Source of the DNA: Dromiciops gliroides
Taxonomy: Eukaryota > Chordata > Mammalia > Microbiotheria > Microbiotheriidae
DNA: 64,000 nt
Direction: 5' to 3'
Assembly: GCF_019393635.1 (NCBI RefSeq)
Contig: NC_057862.1
Coordinates: 480,256,669 to 480,320,668, forward strand
A program made the translations under genes and the position numbers. This document shows, one piece after another, positions 1 through 10,620 of this stretch; the stretch's first letter is position 1, and every line of letters begins with the position of its first letter. Under the pieces are notes generated by a model. That model saw nothing but the letters and a program-made list of their open reading frames with translations. It was not told the origin of the DNA and searched no databases.

Positions 1-478
1 GCAGTTTGCTATGCAAAGTTCTTCAATAGTCTAGCCCCCATCAATTTTTCAGTTTCCTTACTCTCTACCTCCCCCAACATATACTTTTCATTTGTAGCAT
101 CCACTGGACTACGGATTGTTCCATGAAATAAGATGCTCCATCCTCCATCTCAACTTTAAGTATTTTCTCTGTCTATTTAAATATGCCTGGAGTGTTCTCC
201 TCGCTTTCAACTTCAAATACGACTTCCCTGGAATTCTTTCAAATCATAACTAAAATATCACTTTATTGGAAGACTTTCCCAAACCTCTTAATTCTAGTGC
301 TTTTCCTCTATTGTCTCCTATTTATCCTGTATACAACTAGCTTTGTATATATTAGTTTGTGTACTATCTCTCTCATTAAATTCTAAACTCCTTGAGGGCA
401 AGGACTGTCTTTTGTCTCTTTTTGTATCCCCAGTGCCTAGAACAAAATAGGTACTTAATAAATGTTGATTGATTGATT
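1..478 (+). repeat. L2 LINE 3' end, copy 1
   Basis: The end of this stretch has the L2 3' signature: 'actccttgagggcaagga', then 'tatccccagtgcctag', then 'acttaataaatgttgattga'. The upstream text (tctagccccc, tggactacggattgttcc) fits the last part of L2 ORF2. It runs off the left window edge, so its 5' end is unseen. No open frame survives. Recognition by eye only. Confidence 0.75.
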
Positions 479-489
479 CTCGATTGAAA

Positions 490-1015
490 GAAAGATATGA
501 CCAAGTTAATTCCTCTGTTCAAAAATTTTTTGTGGCTCCCAATAGTATTCAGAAAAAAAATAAATTCCATAAGTTTGCATTTAATACCCTCAACAATTTG
601 GCTTCCCTATACTTTTACCATCTTGAATCATATTAATCCCCCTCACATATAATTCAATGAATCAGCAATCATACTAACTTGTTCCTAAAGTGTACTTTTG
701 CACATATTTTCCTGAATTCCTAGAGGTATTCTTTTCTCATTTTTACCTCTCATAACTCTGACATTCCTTCAACATTCATATTAGATAACATTTCATCCAT
801 GAAACCTTTTCCTGATTCTCCAATTATTAATACTCTTTATCTTCTCAAATTGCTTCCATTTACTCTTTTCTAAGCTTGTATACGCTCATTCTACCTCCTC
901 TTCCCATAGTAGAAGGTAAGCACTTAAAAACAGGAATCTTCATTTTTTAATTATCCCCATATCCCCAGTGTTTTGTATATATTAGATACTTAATAACTAC
1001 TTCAAGTTATCTTTT
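490..1015 (+). repeat. L2 LINE 3' end, copy 2 in tandem
   Basis: A second L2 in the same orientation starts near 'tcctctgttcaaaaa...gtggctccc' and 'ataccctcaacaatttggcttccc', both typical of the L2 ORF2 end. It finishes with 'atccccagtg' and 'agatacttaataacta'. It follows copy 1 almost directly and is more diverged at its 3' end. Confidence 0.75.
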
Positions 1016-1468
1016 AGAGGAAGAAAAAACAGTATGTAGCAGAGAAAATTCTAGACTTATCAGGGAAAGATAAAGAGGGCAGAAACTAAAGTTTCCTAAG
1101 ATTAGGAGTAAGAAGGTAATTCATCAAAAGGAGAAGGTGGTGTTTACCACCCTAAAGCTGAATGTAATAAATGTGGACATTATATATGTAATAACATTTC
1201 TTCTCCAGGGACCAAGACTCCAATGATTGAAGGAGGCAACTGAAAATGGCAAGTACAAGGTGAAAATGGAGGGTTCATGTAGGTTAAAACTGCTTTCTTG
1301 AGATCATTTGGAAGACAAGAAGTGATGAAAAACCACGACAAGACCCAGGTAGAAGGGAATCTTTACATAAAAAAAATTGCAACCTTTCCAAAGATGATCA
1401 GACCAATTCCGATGATGTAATGATGTCATATCACTTCAAAATTCCTAGGAAGTGGGGGGAATACTCTT
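1016..1468. other. unassigned AT-rich sequence
   Basis: No open reading frame of note and no repeat I could name. It ends in the left target-duplication copy of the next SINE. Confidence 0.4.
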
Positions 1469-1481
1469 TTAAAAAAAATTC

Positions 1482-1527
<46 letters not shown>

Positions 1528-1656
1528 CAATTGGTGTTATGACTTGCCTAGGGTCACATAGCTAGTAATAATTAAGTGTCTTCAGACCGAATTTGAACTC
1601 AGGTCCTCCTGAATCCAGGGCCAGTGCTCTATTGATTGCACCATCTAGCTGCTCCT
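1469..1656 (-). mobile_element. tRNA-type SINE with a (TG)n tail
   Basis: The SINE body (about 1524-1656) reads in reverse as gcagctagatggtgcaatca, then a box-B-like gttcaaattcgg. On the plus strand its tail side is a pure (TG) run at 1483-1524 after a short A stretch. Imperfect target duplications flank it: ggggaatactctt at about 1456-1468 and gggggatactctt at 1657-1669. They show that the microsatellite lies inside the insertion and grew from the SINE tail. Confidence 0.85.
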
Positions 1657-1879
1657 GGGGGATACTCTTATTCTCCATTTTTAACAGTAGAAAATGAATC
1701 TTATTGCCACCAGCTACCAAAACAAGGCCTATTGCCTCTCCAGATTAGTTGACAATATTTGCATAATTTGGTATCTCTGGAGAGACTGGAGCTGAGGAAC
1801 CTAAGCATAGTTCATCCAAAAAGAAATAGCATTGTGTTGTTAAAGGGGTACTAGACCTGAGTTCAGTAGAAAGGAAGGG

Positions 1880-2131
1880 AATTAATATTTATATAATGCC
1901 TACTAGGTGCTGGACACCATCTCAGTACACTTTTACAAATATTATTTCATTTTACCCTCAAAACAACCTTGAGAGGCAGGTGCTATTATCATTCCAATTT
2001 TATAGTTGAGGAAACTGAAGCAGAGGTTCTGTTTTGCCCAAGGTCACAGAACTAAGTGCCCAATGTCAAATAGAAATGAAGGTTATCTTGAATACATATT
2101 CAGGACTCTATTTACTGTACCACCAATTGCC
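1880..2131 (-). repeat. MIR-type CORE-SINE
   Basis: Read on the plus strand it shows 'cctactaggtgctggacacc', 'gaggaaactgaagcagagg', 'gcccaaggtcacagaact' and a final 'ctgtaccaccaattgcc', which is MIR in reverse. It is strongly diverged, as expected for an ancient SINE. Confidence 0.75.
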
Positions 2132-3139
2132 TCAATAAAATTTTGTCTTAGGTATTTATTTACTAACTGTATGAACATAGATAAGGCAACTCTTTTATAA
2201 ATATAGTTCCCAAAGCTGTAAAATATGCTACCTATCTTGTAGAGTTTTTGTGAGGAATATATTCTATCTACATACAAAGATTGTTGTAGAAATTACTATG
2301 TTAAGATAGCTAGACATACTTGGATGCTCTGCATACTTTATAATTCTTTAGAATATCCTATTTTCTCCTCTAATTTCAGAAGCATCCAATAAGTGTCTAA
2401 AAATAAAAATTTTTTTAAATAGTCTTTGCATTCAGGAATTTATATTATCATTCTTTAATAAACACCTATATGATACAGATAATTTTTTCTAGTAGCAGGT
2501 TTTGGAGAAAGGAAAGAAAAGGTTAGAGAAGAAGATATGCATTTATTAGCATTAACAAATTTGGGGTGGTGACACTCCTCTCTAGTCTCTACTCTTCAAT
2601 CACCAACCTTTTCCACCTCTCAAGATTCTTCAGCCTTTTCCATCTTATGTAAATAACAGTTCCTGAATTCTCTGAAAAGACCTTTGTCCCTTTATCCCCT
2701 CCTCTAATAGTCCTACCTAGGACTACAATTTATTTATATTTGGTCACTTTCAGTTTTATTAACGTTTTCTTTTTATATTTCATACATTTACAGATTACTC
2801 CTACTTTATGAGAAGTCTCTTTTTAACAAAACTTTTATCTGAAAATACATGCAATGTTTCACATCAATATCACCACATTTATTTAATGAATGGAAATCTA
2901 TTTTTTCTCCCTCTGACTCTTACTAAAAATCTTGTAACAAATATTCATAGTTAAAGAAAAAAATTCCCAACAACTGCACATAAAAATATATCTCTCATTC
3001 TGTACCATAAGTCTATTCCCTTTCTGTTATACATAGCATGCTTCATCACTAGTCCTATAGAATCATGAATGGTATTGTTTTAAAATAGTTTTTACACCTT
3101 TCAAAGTTTTTTTTTATTGCTTTCACTATTTTGATGCTG
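2132..3139. other. unassigned AT-rich sequence
   Basis: About 1 kb with only short chance ORFs. I recognise no repeat, RNA gene or coding pattern here. Confidence 0.4.
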
Positions 3140-3377
3140 TTTTTGTTGAGTTGTTTCAGTTATGTTCAATTCTTCATGATTTCCTTTGGAGATTCTTGAT
3201 AAAGATATCAAAGTAGTTTGTTATTTCATTCTCCAACTCATTTTAGAGATGAGGAAACTGAGAAAAACAGGTTTAAATGCTTGTTTAGGGTCACACATAT
3301 ACTATATGAAGTCATATTTCAACTGAGGTCTCCATGATTCTAGTCCCAGGGTTCTATCCACAGTGCCACCTAGCTGT
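3140..3377 (-). repeat. marsupial CORE-SINE (MAR1-like)
   Basis: It begins 'tttttgttgagttgtttcag', followed by 'gatgaggaaactgag', 'agggtcacaca' and a final 'cagtgccacctagctgt'. This is the same family as 62827-63093, but much more diverged. Confidence 0.75.
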
Positions 3378-3514
3378 ACTACTCTAGCACTTGCCAAGAA
3401 AACCCCAAATAGGGTCATGAAGAGTCATACAAAATGGTAGTCCTTACATAAGTAGTTCTCCTAAGTAGTTGATTTGATTCTTTATTCATAAACTATTTCA
3501 TGGAAATCCCAGTA

Positions 3515-3695
3515 CATCCATGCTCTTTTCTATTATGGCCTTCTTCTGACCTCTCCAGACTTTATGTGTTGTCATCCCTATTTATAATTTAAGTTTCTTG
3601 ATGTCAGAGACTATATATTTTGCTTGTGCTTGTATTTCCATTGCTTAGCATGGTGTCTAGCACACCATAGGCTATAAATAAACTAAGTGATATTG
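3515..3695 (+). repeat. L2 LINE 3' fragment
   Basis: 'tttcttgatgtcagagacta', then 'ttccattgcttagcatggtgtctagcac' and 'aggctataaataaact' match the L2 3' end in diverged form. Confidence 0.6.
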
Positions 3696-4389
3696 AAAAT
3701 TGAAGTTCTATAACTGAGCTGTTGAAAGTCTGACAATTTAGTCCAAGTTTTGGGAAAAGTGAAATGGCAGATATTTATAGAGTATGGGGTTCACCTCTGC
3801 TTAGGGTTGAACCAAACATCTATGAACTTTTGAAGTTGTCATCAGATCTTAAACTGGAACATTGTAACTTTGGACAAGTAACTTAATTTCTTAGGATCAT
3901 TGCTTCATCTGGAGTGAGTTGGGATTTAAAATTAATATTTAAGTTTCCTTCCAATTACAACATCTTATGATTCATGCTTTCCCATGTCAAAAAGAGATTG
4001 TGTTGAATTAAAATGATTTGACCCAGTAAGATGCCCCATGTTGTTAAAGCAAGGTATTTGCCTGTACCCAAAAACTTATTTAGAAGAGAATAATTAGAAC
4101 CTATTCTGCTGGATAGTCATGAAATGCTACACAATGATCAGATTTCACACCCAGTCATGCCAGAAGTACTATTACCTCTAAGAAAACTCTTAGAGGCAGG
4201 CAGATATTCTTCATTGTCAAAAAGTAAAAGATTCCCTCACAGAGGGTCCTTAGAAAATACATGATTGCTCTTTGGACAAGTCCTACCATGCTTACATATG
4301 TAATTTAGTTGCTTTAGTGTATTCAACCTTCTTAATTCTCTGAAAGACAGTGAGTTATATTAGAATAACTTTGAACCTAGAATCAGGGA

Positions 4390-4535
4390 CCCTTGTGCAA
4401 TAGAATGGGATAGTGGAAAAAACTTTAGAGTAGTTGGAATGCAAATTCTAGCTCTGTAACTACCTGTGTAACCTTGGGCAAATCATTGAAATTTTCTGGG
4501 CCTCAGTTTCTTATTTAAAGTTCCTTCCATATCCT
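4390..4535 (+). repeat. MIR-type SINE
   Basis: 'gggatagtggaaaaaacttta', 'aattctagctctgtaactacctgtgtaaccttgggcaaatca' and 'cctcagtttctta' follow MIR order on the plus strand. Confidence 0.7.
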
Positions 4536-5369
4536 ACTTCAGATATATGTTAGCTTTGTGATTATGGAAACGTCAATTAACTATTTACAGCTTCACTTTT
4601 CTTCTTTGCATATAAGTAGAATACTACTACTTGCATTTTCTTTGTCCCAGAGTTGTGAGCAATGCATTAGGCAAACCCGAAAGTACTATAAAAATGCGAG
4701 GTATTCGTTGCATATACTGAAAAATTTATTTATGTTGGTTTGGTATAATGAATTGTTTTCTTTTTCCCTTTCATTTCTTTTTTATTCATTGTTATAAGAG
4801 GTGGCTATATGGGTATAGAAAAAAAAGAGTTATACTTGAACATGAAAGTGGTATTAAAACAAAATGTCAATACATTTAAAATGTTTTTTTTTTTAAACAG
4901 GAAATATACATTTAAAGAATTTTCAATGGCTTGGCCCAAGGTGGTAGAAATAATTCCTATTTCTTAGTGGGAATACTTGTTAACCCATACTGATACCTTT
5001 TTTTTTTTTTGGTTTGAGAAAGAAAGATAATTTGGACAGATAATACGAGTTAAATCCTCTGAGCCAAAATTTAAGAAAGATGAATGAAAGAGCAAACCTG
5101 AAAGCAAGGAGATCTATCAGTCAGAGATGGTAGGTATGCATCATTTTAATTTAACAGTTTGAAGATCTGAGGAAGAAAAGAAAGAAATAAGGGACTCTCA
5201 CGCCATTACGTATGATGTTGGCATAGAATAAGGGTCAGGGAATTCACTAACTGATAATTTGAAGTGTGCTGGGATCACATGGTCTTGGGTATAATTGATT
5301 GAGGATCTTTACTTTTTCATGTAATAGCTGGGAATGAAGTTTAAAACAAAAATAATTATTTGGCGTTGT

Positions 5370-5470
5370 AACATCATTAACCAATTAATCAATAAACATT
5401 TATAAAGCATCTACTATGTACCCAGCATGTGATAAGCAATGGGGAATCAAAAAGAAGGGAAACCCACAAA
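5370..5470 (-). repeat. L2 3'-end fragment
   Basis: 'aatcaataaacatttataaa' followed by 'catctactatgtacccagca' is the reverse complement of the L2 3' terminus. Confidence 0.6.
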
Positions 5471-5615
5471 TATCCTCTTAACTTCAGAATTATTTTGTGA
5501 TTGATAACAAATAGTCAGATGGTTTAAATGAAATGCTTAATGTGATATAGCTCTAACATGCAGACCCAAAGCTTTAAAGCTGGTCTTCTTATCCCAGGTA
5601 TATTCTTCCCATTCC

Positions 5616-5650
5616 CTGCCCCCACGCCCCCCCCCTCCCCCGCTCCCGCC
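5616..5650. repeat. C-rich low-complexity tract
   Basis: A nearly pure run of C interrupted by a few T, A and G. Likely low complexity. Confidence 0.8.
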
Positions 5651-5799
5651 ACTACTATCCTATAACAGTGAGTTTTAGTTTACTTGGTCAAAGAGCACAT
5701 TGAAACATTGGTAAGACTAAATTATTTTAAGGGGGGATGTGTTCAAGTGGAGGAGAGGTCAGGTAGCCCTGTTGGTGGTTATAATATTAATAATGATTT

Positions 5800-5961
5800 C
5801 TTTCTTTCTTTCTTCCTTCCTTTTCTTTATTTTTTAAAGCAATCAGGGTTAAGTGACTTGCTTAGGGCCACATAACTAATAAGTGTCTGATACTGGATTT
5901 AAACTCAGGTAATCCTTACTTGAGGCTTGGTGCTATATCCACTGTACCACATCGCTGCTTT
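5800..5961 (-). mobile_element. diverged tRNA-type SINE
   Basis: A TTTC/TTCC-rich tail side is followed by 'gcaatcagggttaagtgact', 'cataactaataagtgtctga' and 'tatccactgtaccac'. This is the common SINE of the window in reverse, older than most copies. Confidence 0.75.
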
Positions 5962-7279
5962 TGAAATTTCAAATCATTTTTCAAAAGACATCTGAGGTAG
6001 CTCTCAAGAATAGTTTCATTGAGGTAGCAAAATAGAAGACATAAATATTCCTCTCAATGTTCTAGCACCACCCTCCACAACACATGCTTCTTTGTTGCTA
6101 ACAGGTTCTTTCTCCTTTCTATCTGCCACCTGCTTAGATTAATGTCAGTTTACAATGGAACAGAAGAGAAGAGAAAAGATTATTTCTGCTATTGTACTGA
6201 TGGGACTGGCCATTGTGTTCTCAAACAAAACCACACCAAACATTCATCTTGTAGATAAAACAAATGGTTGACTGCCTATGTGCTTCACTTTTTATATTTT
6301 ATTGTACCTAAACACAACAGAGTAAAGCCCTGTCCCTTTGATTTTAAGAAGGCATTAGTTGATTAGGACAGACCATCCCTACTGAGAAATGTTTTACTGC
6401 AGCAGAGAATGACCAATTTGGGCAAGTCAAAAAGCACAAGGACAACTCAATGTATTCTAACCAACTCTATGCTGTCATCAGAACTGTTATTAAATCAAAT
6501 TATAGTTATTGATGTTTTCTCTCTTAATGTCATGGATTGTAACAAATTTCTTTTTTATGTACAATTTGATCAGAGTAATAGTCCTTACATTTTAAGGAAT
6601 GGTCGTACTTGAAGTAGGGATCAATAAAGAGGATTTTATAGATTTTTTTGAGACATGAATGGTATGTAGCCTGAAGTATCTTCTGTGGCTCATTCTAAGC
6701 AAATATAAATAAGTTTTCTTGGCTAAGTAGGTAAAGAATTGTGAACCCACTTAGCACAAGAAAGGATGATTTAGATAGTAAGTCAAAAAAGAACTTTGGA
6801 TTTTATTTGCTTCTCAAACTTTGTAAGAGAAGCCACTATTTAATTAGAAGATTCAATATTTTCTAAGAAAAAGCTGTCTGTGGATGTTGCTCTTCTGTTT
6901 AGACTTTATGGAGTTATAATAAAAATGCTGCATTAAATGGCTCAACCATGAGCTTAAACATATTTCTTTGGTAACAAAGTTAATATATCCTTACTGACCC
7001 AGTCATGGCTTCTAATAACACAACTTATTCACCATAAATGAAAACAGTGCTTTAACATTTTAAAAGTACTCTAACACATATTATCTCATTTGGTCCCCTA
7101 GTTATTATTATATAGCACTTTTTATTATTATAAAAGAGAATTTACATATAACTATGCTGACAATTGATTTTCTGACACCAAAAAACCCCAACAAAATTAC
7201 TCTTGCACAAGTAACATAGCATTCCTGAGCAGTTGTTTCTCATCTGTAAAAAAAGCTGTTAGATTAGATAAGGTTTTCT
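5962..7279. other. mostly unassigned sequence
   Basis: No gene is visible. A short MIR-like scrap (acacatattatctcatttgg, near 7075) is present. Otherwise I see AT-rich unique-looking DNA with chance ORFs below 70 codons. Confidence 0.4.
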
Positions 7280-7350
7280 GAACTTGGGGTGCATAAACTT
7301 GTTTATTTTTTAATTACAACAACCATATTTCAATACATTGGTATCCTTTC
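7280..7350 (-). mobile_element. MITE, left piece of a split copy
   Basis: 'aacttggggtgcataaactt' and 'atttcaatacattggtatcc' match a common marsupial MITE whose termini read as gttcttaacc-type inverted repeats. Its continuation is at 8494-8590. The L1 fragment between them is an insertion. Another copy lies at 54135-54290. Confidence 0.6.
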
Positions 7351-8493
7351 TTTTTTCCCAATTTTTATATGAAAACATAGTTTTCAACATTCATTTTTAT
7401 AAGATTTTGAGTTGCAAATTTTTTCCCTTTCTCCTTTCCCTCCCCACTCCACAAGATAGGAACCAATTTGATATAGGTCATATATATGTGAGAAATTATT
7501 GTAAAGTATTGCTTCCTCAGGACACAAAACCTGTGGAAACCCCTTTCTCCTGAGGTGTAGCAACAGGGAGGATCAAGAAAGCCCCACTCAGTCTTCAGTC
7601 AATCAGTATAGAGCCGGGACAGAGGTGCAGATCACAAAGTAGGGATGTAAGACAAATTAGCAGAACCAGCTCCTAGAATTGACCTGGCATAGACCTCTAG
7701 CCTAAACCGCACATGGTTAATAGTCTTATTAATATTAACTCACACACCCCTAGGAAGAAATTTTATATTATAAAGAGACATGTGATGTATGAAGAGGGAG
7801 TATTGAATATGGAGGGTGAATTCATGAAGTAGGATGGACACAAAGATTGTGACTCTCTAGTACTCAACCATGAGGAATGAGGGGAGGGACCTTGAGATAA
7901 GGACTAGGAAATAAATGCCTGCTGAGGTGGGCAGCAGTCATGACACTTCTCTGAGGTGTCTGCCCTCTCTGCAGACCTTAAATAAAGCTTCTTTTGCTCA
8001 CTACTTCTGGTCAGTGGTCCCAAGGATCATTGTAGGTGCATTTATCTCACATATGTATAATCATGTTAAACATATTTCCACATTAGTCATGTTATGAAAG
8101 AAAAATGAGAACAAGAGGGAAAAACCTCAAGAAAGAAAAAAAGAAACAAAAAAGGAAAATAATATGGTTCAATCTTCATTCAGTTTCCACAGTTGTTTGT
8201 TTTTTTCCATAGTGAGTCCTTTGGATTGGTCTTGGATCATTGTATTACTGAGAAGAGCCCAGTCTATAAAAACTAATCATCACACAATGTTGTTGTTACT
8301 GTGTACAATGTTCTCTTGGTTCTGCTCACTTTATTTTGCATCAGTTCACTTAAATCTTTCCATGTTTTCTTCTGAAATATTCCTGTTCATCATTTCTTAT
8401 AGCACCATAGTATTCCATTACATTCATATACCAGAACTTGTTCAGCCATTTCCCAATTTGTGGGTATCCCCTCAATTTCCAATTCTTTCCCAG
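7351..8493 (-). mobile_element. 5'-truncated L1 3' end, itself split by an LTR
   Basis: The 3' UTR pieces (acatagttttcaacattc, aagataggaaccaatttgatatagg) and the ORF2 C-terminal end (cattccaccatag-type text near 8400 and cccaatttgtgggtatcccc) match the other minus-strand L1 3' ends in this window, for example 33283-34000. A target duplication flanks it: ttggtatcctttc at 7338-7350 and ttggtttcctttc at 8494-8506, 12 of 13 identical. Excluding the LTR, the L1 piece is about 580 bp. Confidence 0.85.
7489..8049 (+). mobile_element. solo LTR of an endogenous retrovirus
   Basis: The unit starts tgagaaatta and ends tttatctca, giving short inverted TGAGA/TCTCA ends. It sits inside a readable L1 3' UTR. 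A likely 6-bp target duplication is tatatg at 7483-7488 and catatg at 8050-8055. A polyadenylation signal, aataaa, lies at 7981-7986, about 65 bp before the end, with a GT/TC-rich stretch after it. No internal retroviral sequence is present, so recombination has probably left a single LTR. The class is not determined. Confidence 0.75.
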
Positions 8494-8590
8494 TTGGTTT
8501 CCTTTCTAATCCTATGTATTATATTTTATGAATTTAAGAACATTATTCTGAGAAGGGATTCACCAGTCTTCCAAAAGAGTCTTTAAAATG
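8494..8590 (-). mobile_element. MITE, right piece of a split copy
   Basis: 'aatcctatgtattatatttt', 'aacattattctgagaaggga' and 'caccagtcttccaaaagag' continue the MITE begun at 7280. Confidence 0.65.
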
Positions 8591-8660
8591 GAAAGAAGTT
8601 AAGGACTCTTGGACTAGATAGTCTCTGAGGTCTTTTCCAAGGAGAAGGGAAGGGAAAAGA

Positions 8661-8895
8661 ATAAGTATTTAGTGAGCACGTACTATGTGCCAGGCTACAT
8701 ATGTTATCTCATTTGATCCTGACAACAACCTTGTGAGATAGTTATTATCATTTCCCAGATTTTATAGATAAGAAAACTGGGGCAAACAGAGGTTAAGTGA
8801 TTTTCTCAGGGTTGCACAATTGGTAAATGTCTGAGGCCAAATTTGAACTCATCCTCCTTAGTCCAGACCCAATGGTTTGCTATTTTCCATTGGAC
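8661..8895 (-). repeat. MIR-type CORE-SINE
   Basis: 'cacgtactatgtgccaggct', 'gttatctcatttgatcctga', 'aaaactggggcaaacagagg' and 'aaatttgaactca' are in MIR reverse order. Relatively well preserved. Confidence 0.85.
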
Positions 8896-9544
8896 TATTA
8901 GTTTCCTTAACATCTTCTGGCTCAATATCCATTATACTATGATCTTACTTAAAATTATTGCAATAATCCAAGTTAGCTATTAAGGCATGATGGGGGTTGA
9001 AGTTTTGACTGAGTAGAATGATTATTTTAAGGCTTTAAGGATCTGACTTCTACCATCCCTGTGACATTACTAGGTAACTTGGACAGTTGTGAAGTTAAAA
9101 AATGCACCATCCTTCAAGTAGCCCAGTAATGAGTCTCTCACACTTAGCTTGCCTATGCTTCACATGACAATTGTAGAGTCTATTTTAGAAACCATGATTG
9201 AAACCTTTCTAGCTTGTTAGGACCAGGCAGTATATACTGTACAGACATATCTCTGAGACATGATGAGGCAGGACTTTAGTAAAAGATTCTTATTAACTGA
9301 TTTCCAAAGTACTTGACTAAAGTATTGTGCCAAACACTGGTCAGAATTCCCCACTAAGTCCCATCTGAAAAATTAGGATGCATCCCAAATGCTGGATCCA
9401 TAGATAGAAAGAATGACACAAAGGCTATACAGTAGAAGAAATTTAGTTATGCAGAAATATATATGTACAATAATAAGAGCAACAGAGACACTATAATACA
9501 TACCATCTTGCAAGACTGGATTTTTAAGATGCATAGCCCTTTTG
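8896..9544. other. unassigned sequence
   Basis: No gene or repeat that I can name. Confidence 0.35.
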
Positions 9545-10620
9545 ACCAATGCAATAAAACAATAAACATTTATTGAGTACCTACTTTCTGTCTGACAGTG
9601 TATTAAATAATAGAGATTTAAAACAAACAAATGATAGTATCTGCCTTAAAAGACCTTATTATATACTGGGGAAGACAACATGTACAAAAATATATAAAAA
9701 GAAAATTATGTCCCAGAGCAAAAGGAAATAATTATCAGAGGGAAGGTAATAGAATTAAGAGGTGTTGGGAAAGGTTTCCCATAAAAAGTGGGATTTTAGG
9801 GGCAGCTAGGTGGTGCAATGGATAAAGCACCAGCCCTGGATTCAGGAGGAACTGAGTTCAAATCCAGCCACAGACACTTGACATTTACCAGCTGTATGAC
9901 CTTGTGCAAGTGACTTAACCCTTATTGTCCCCCTGCCCCTAGTGAGATTTTAGTTAGGACTTATAGAAAGCCAGAGAAGTAAGTAGGTAGAGTTGAGAAG
10001 GGAAAACATTCCAGGCATGGAAGACATGTAGACAAAATGCCTGAAGCTGAGAGTATAATATACAGTCAGGAGGCTTCTTTATTGAACAGTATTTATTGGG
10101 GAGTAAGGTGTAAGAAGACTGGGAAGGTAGGAAGGGGCTAGACTGTTGGCTTTGAATACCAAACAGAGCATTTTATATTTAAACCTGGAGGTTATAAGGA
10201 GCCACTGGAGTTTATTGAGTAGTCGGTGACATGGTTGACATATACTTTCAGAAAATCACTTTTGTGGCTGAATGGAAGATAGTGGGGATAGATGACACAG
10301 TCAGACACACTAGCAGGCTATTATAATAACCCAGGTGTGAGGTTATGAGAGTCTACACTAGAATGATAGCAGTGTCAGAGGCTAGAATGGGGCATATTTG
10401 AGAAATGTTGGAGAAGTGAAATGAAAAGGCCTTGGCAACAGATTGGCTATAGAGAGTGTGAAGGAGAGTGAAGAATTGAATGTAACTCCTAGGTTGTGAC
10501 CCTGAGGGACCAGGAAGATAGTGTTGCTATTTACAACAATAGGGGAGGTAGGAATGGGTGATGGTTAAAGGGGAAAGATAATGATTTCTGTTTTGGACAT
10601 AGTTATTTTAAGATGTCTAT
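9545..10620 (-). repeat. L2 LINE, about 1 kb including the end of its RT ORF
   Basis: On the plus strand the order is aataaacatttattgagtacc, ggggaagacaacatgtac, aaagccagagaagtaag, gggagtaaggtgtaagaaga, ggagccactggagtttattg and ctgttttggacatagtta. That is the reverse complement of the L2 ORF2 end and 3' UTR. The last segment corresponds to the NMSKTE-type C-terminal RT region. A SINE (9799-9940) interrupts it, and a plus-strand L1 abuts it at about 10621. All reading frames are decayed. Confidence 0.8.
9799..9940 (+). mobile_element. tRNA-type SINE inserted in L2
   Basis: Starts ggggcagctaggtggtgcaa, with A-box-like gtggtgcaatgg and B-box-like gttcaaatccagc, and ends in a C-rich tail. Target duplication: agtgggatttta (9787-9798) and agtgagatttta (9941-9952), 11 of 12 identical. 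Confidence 0.92.
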
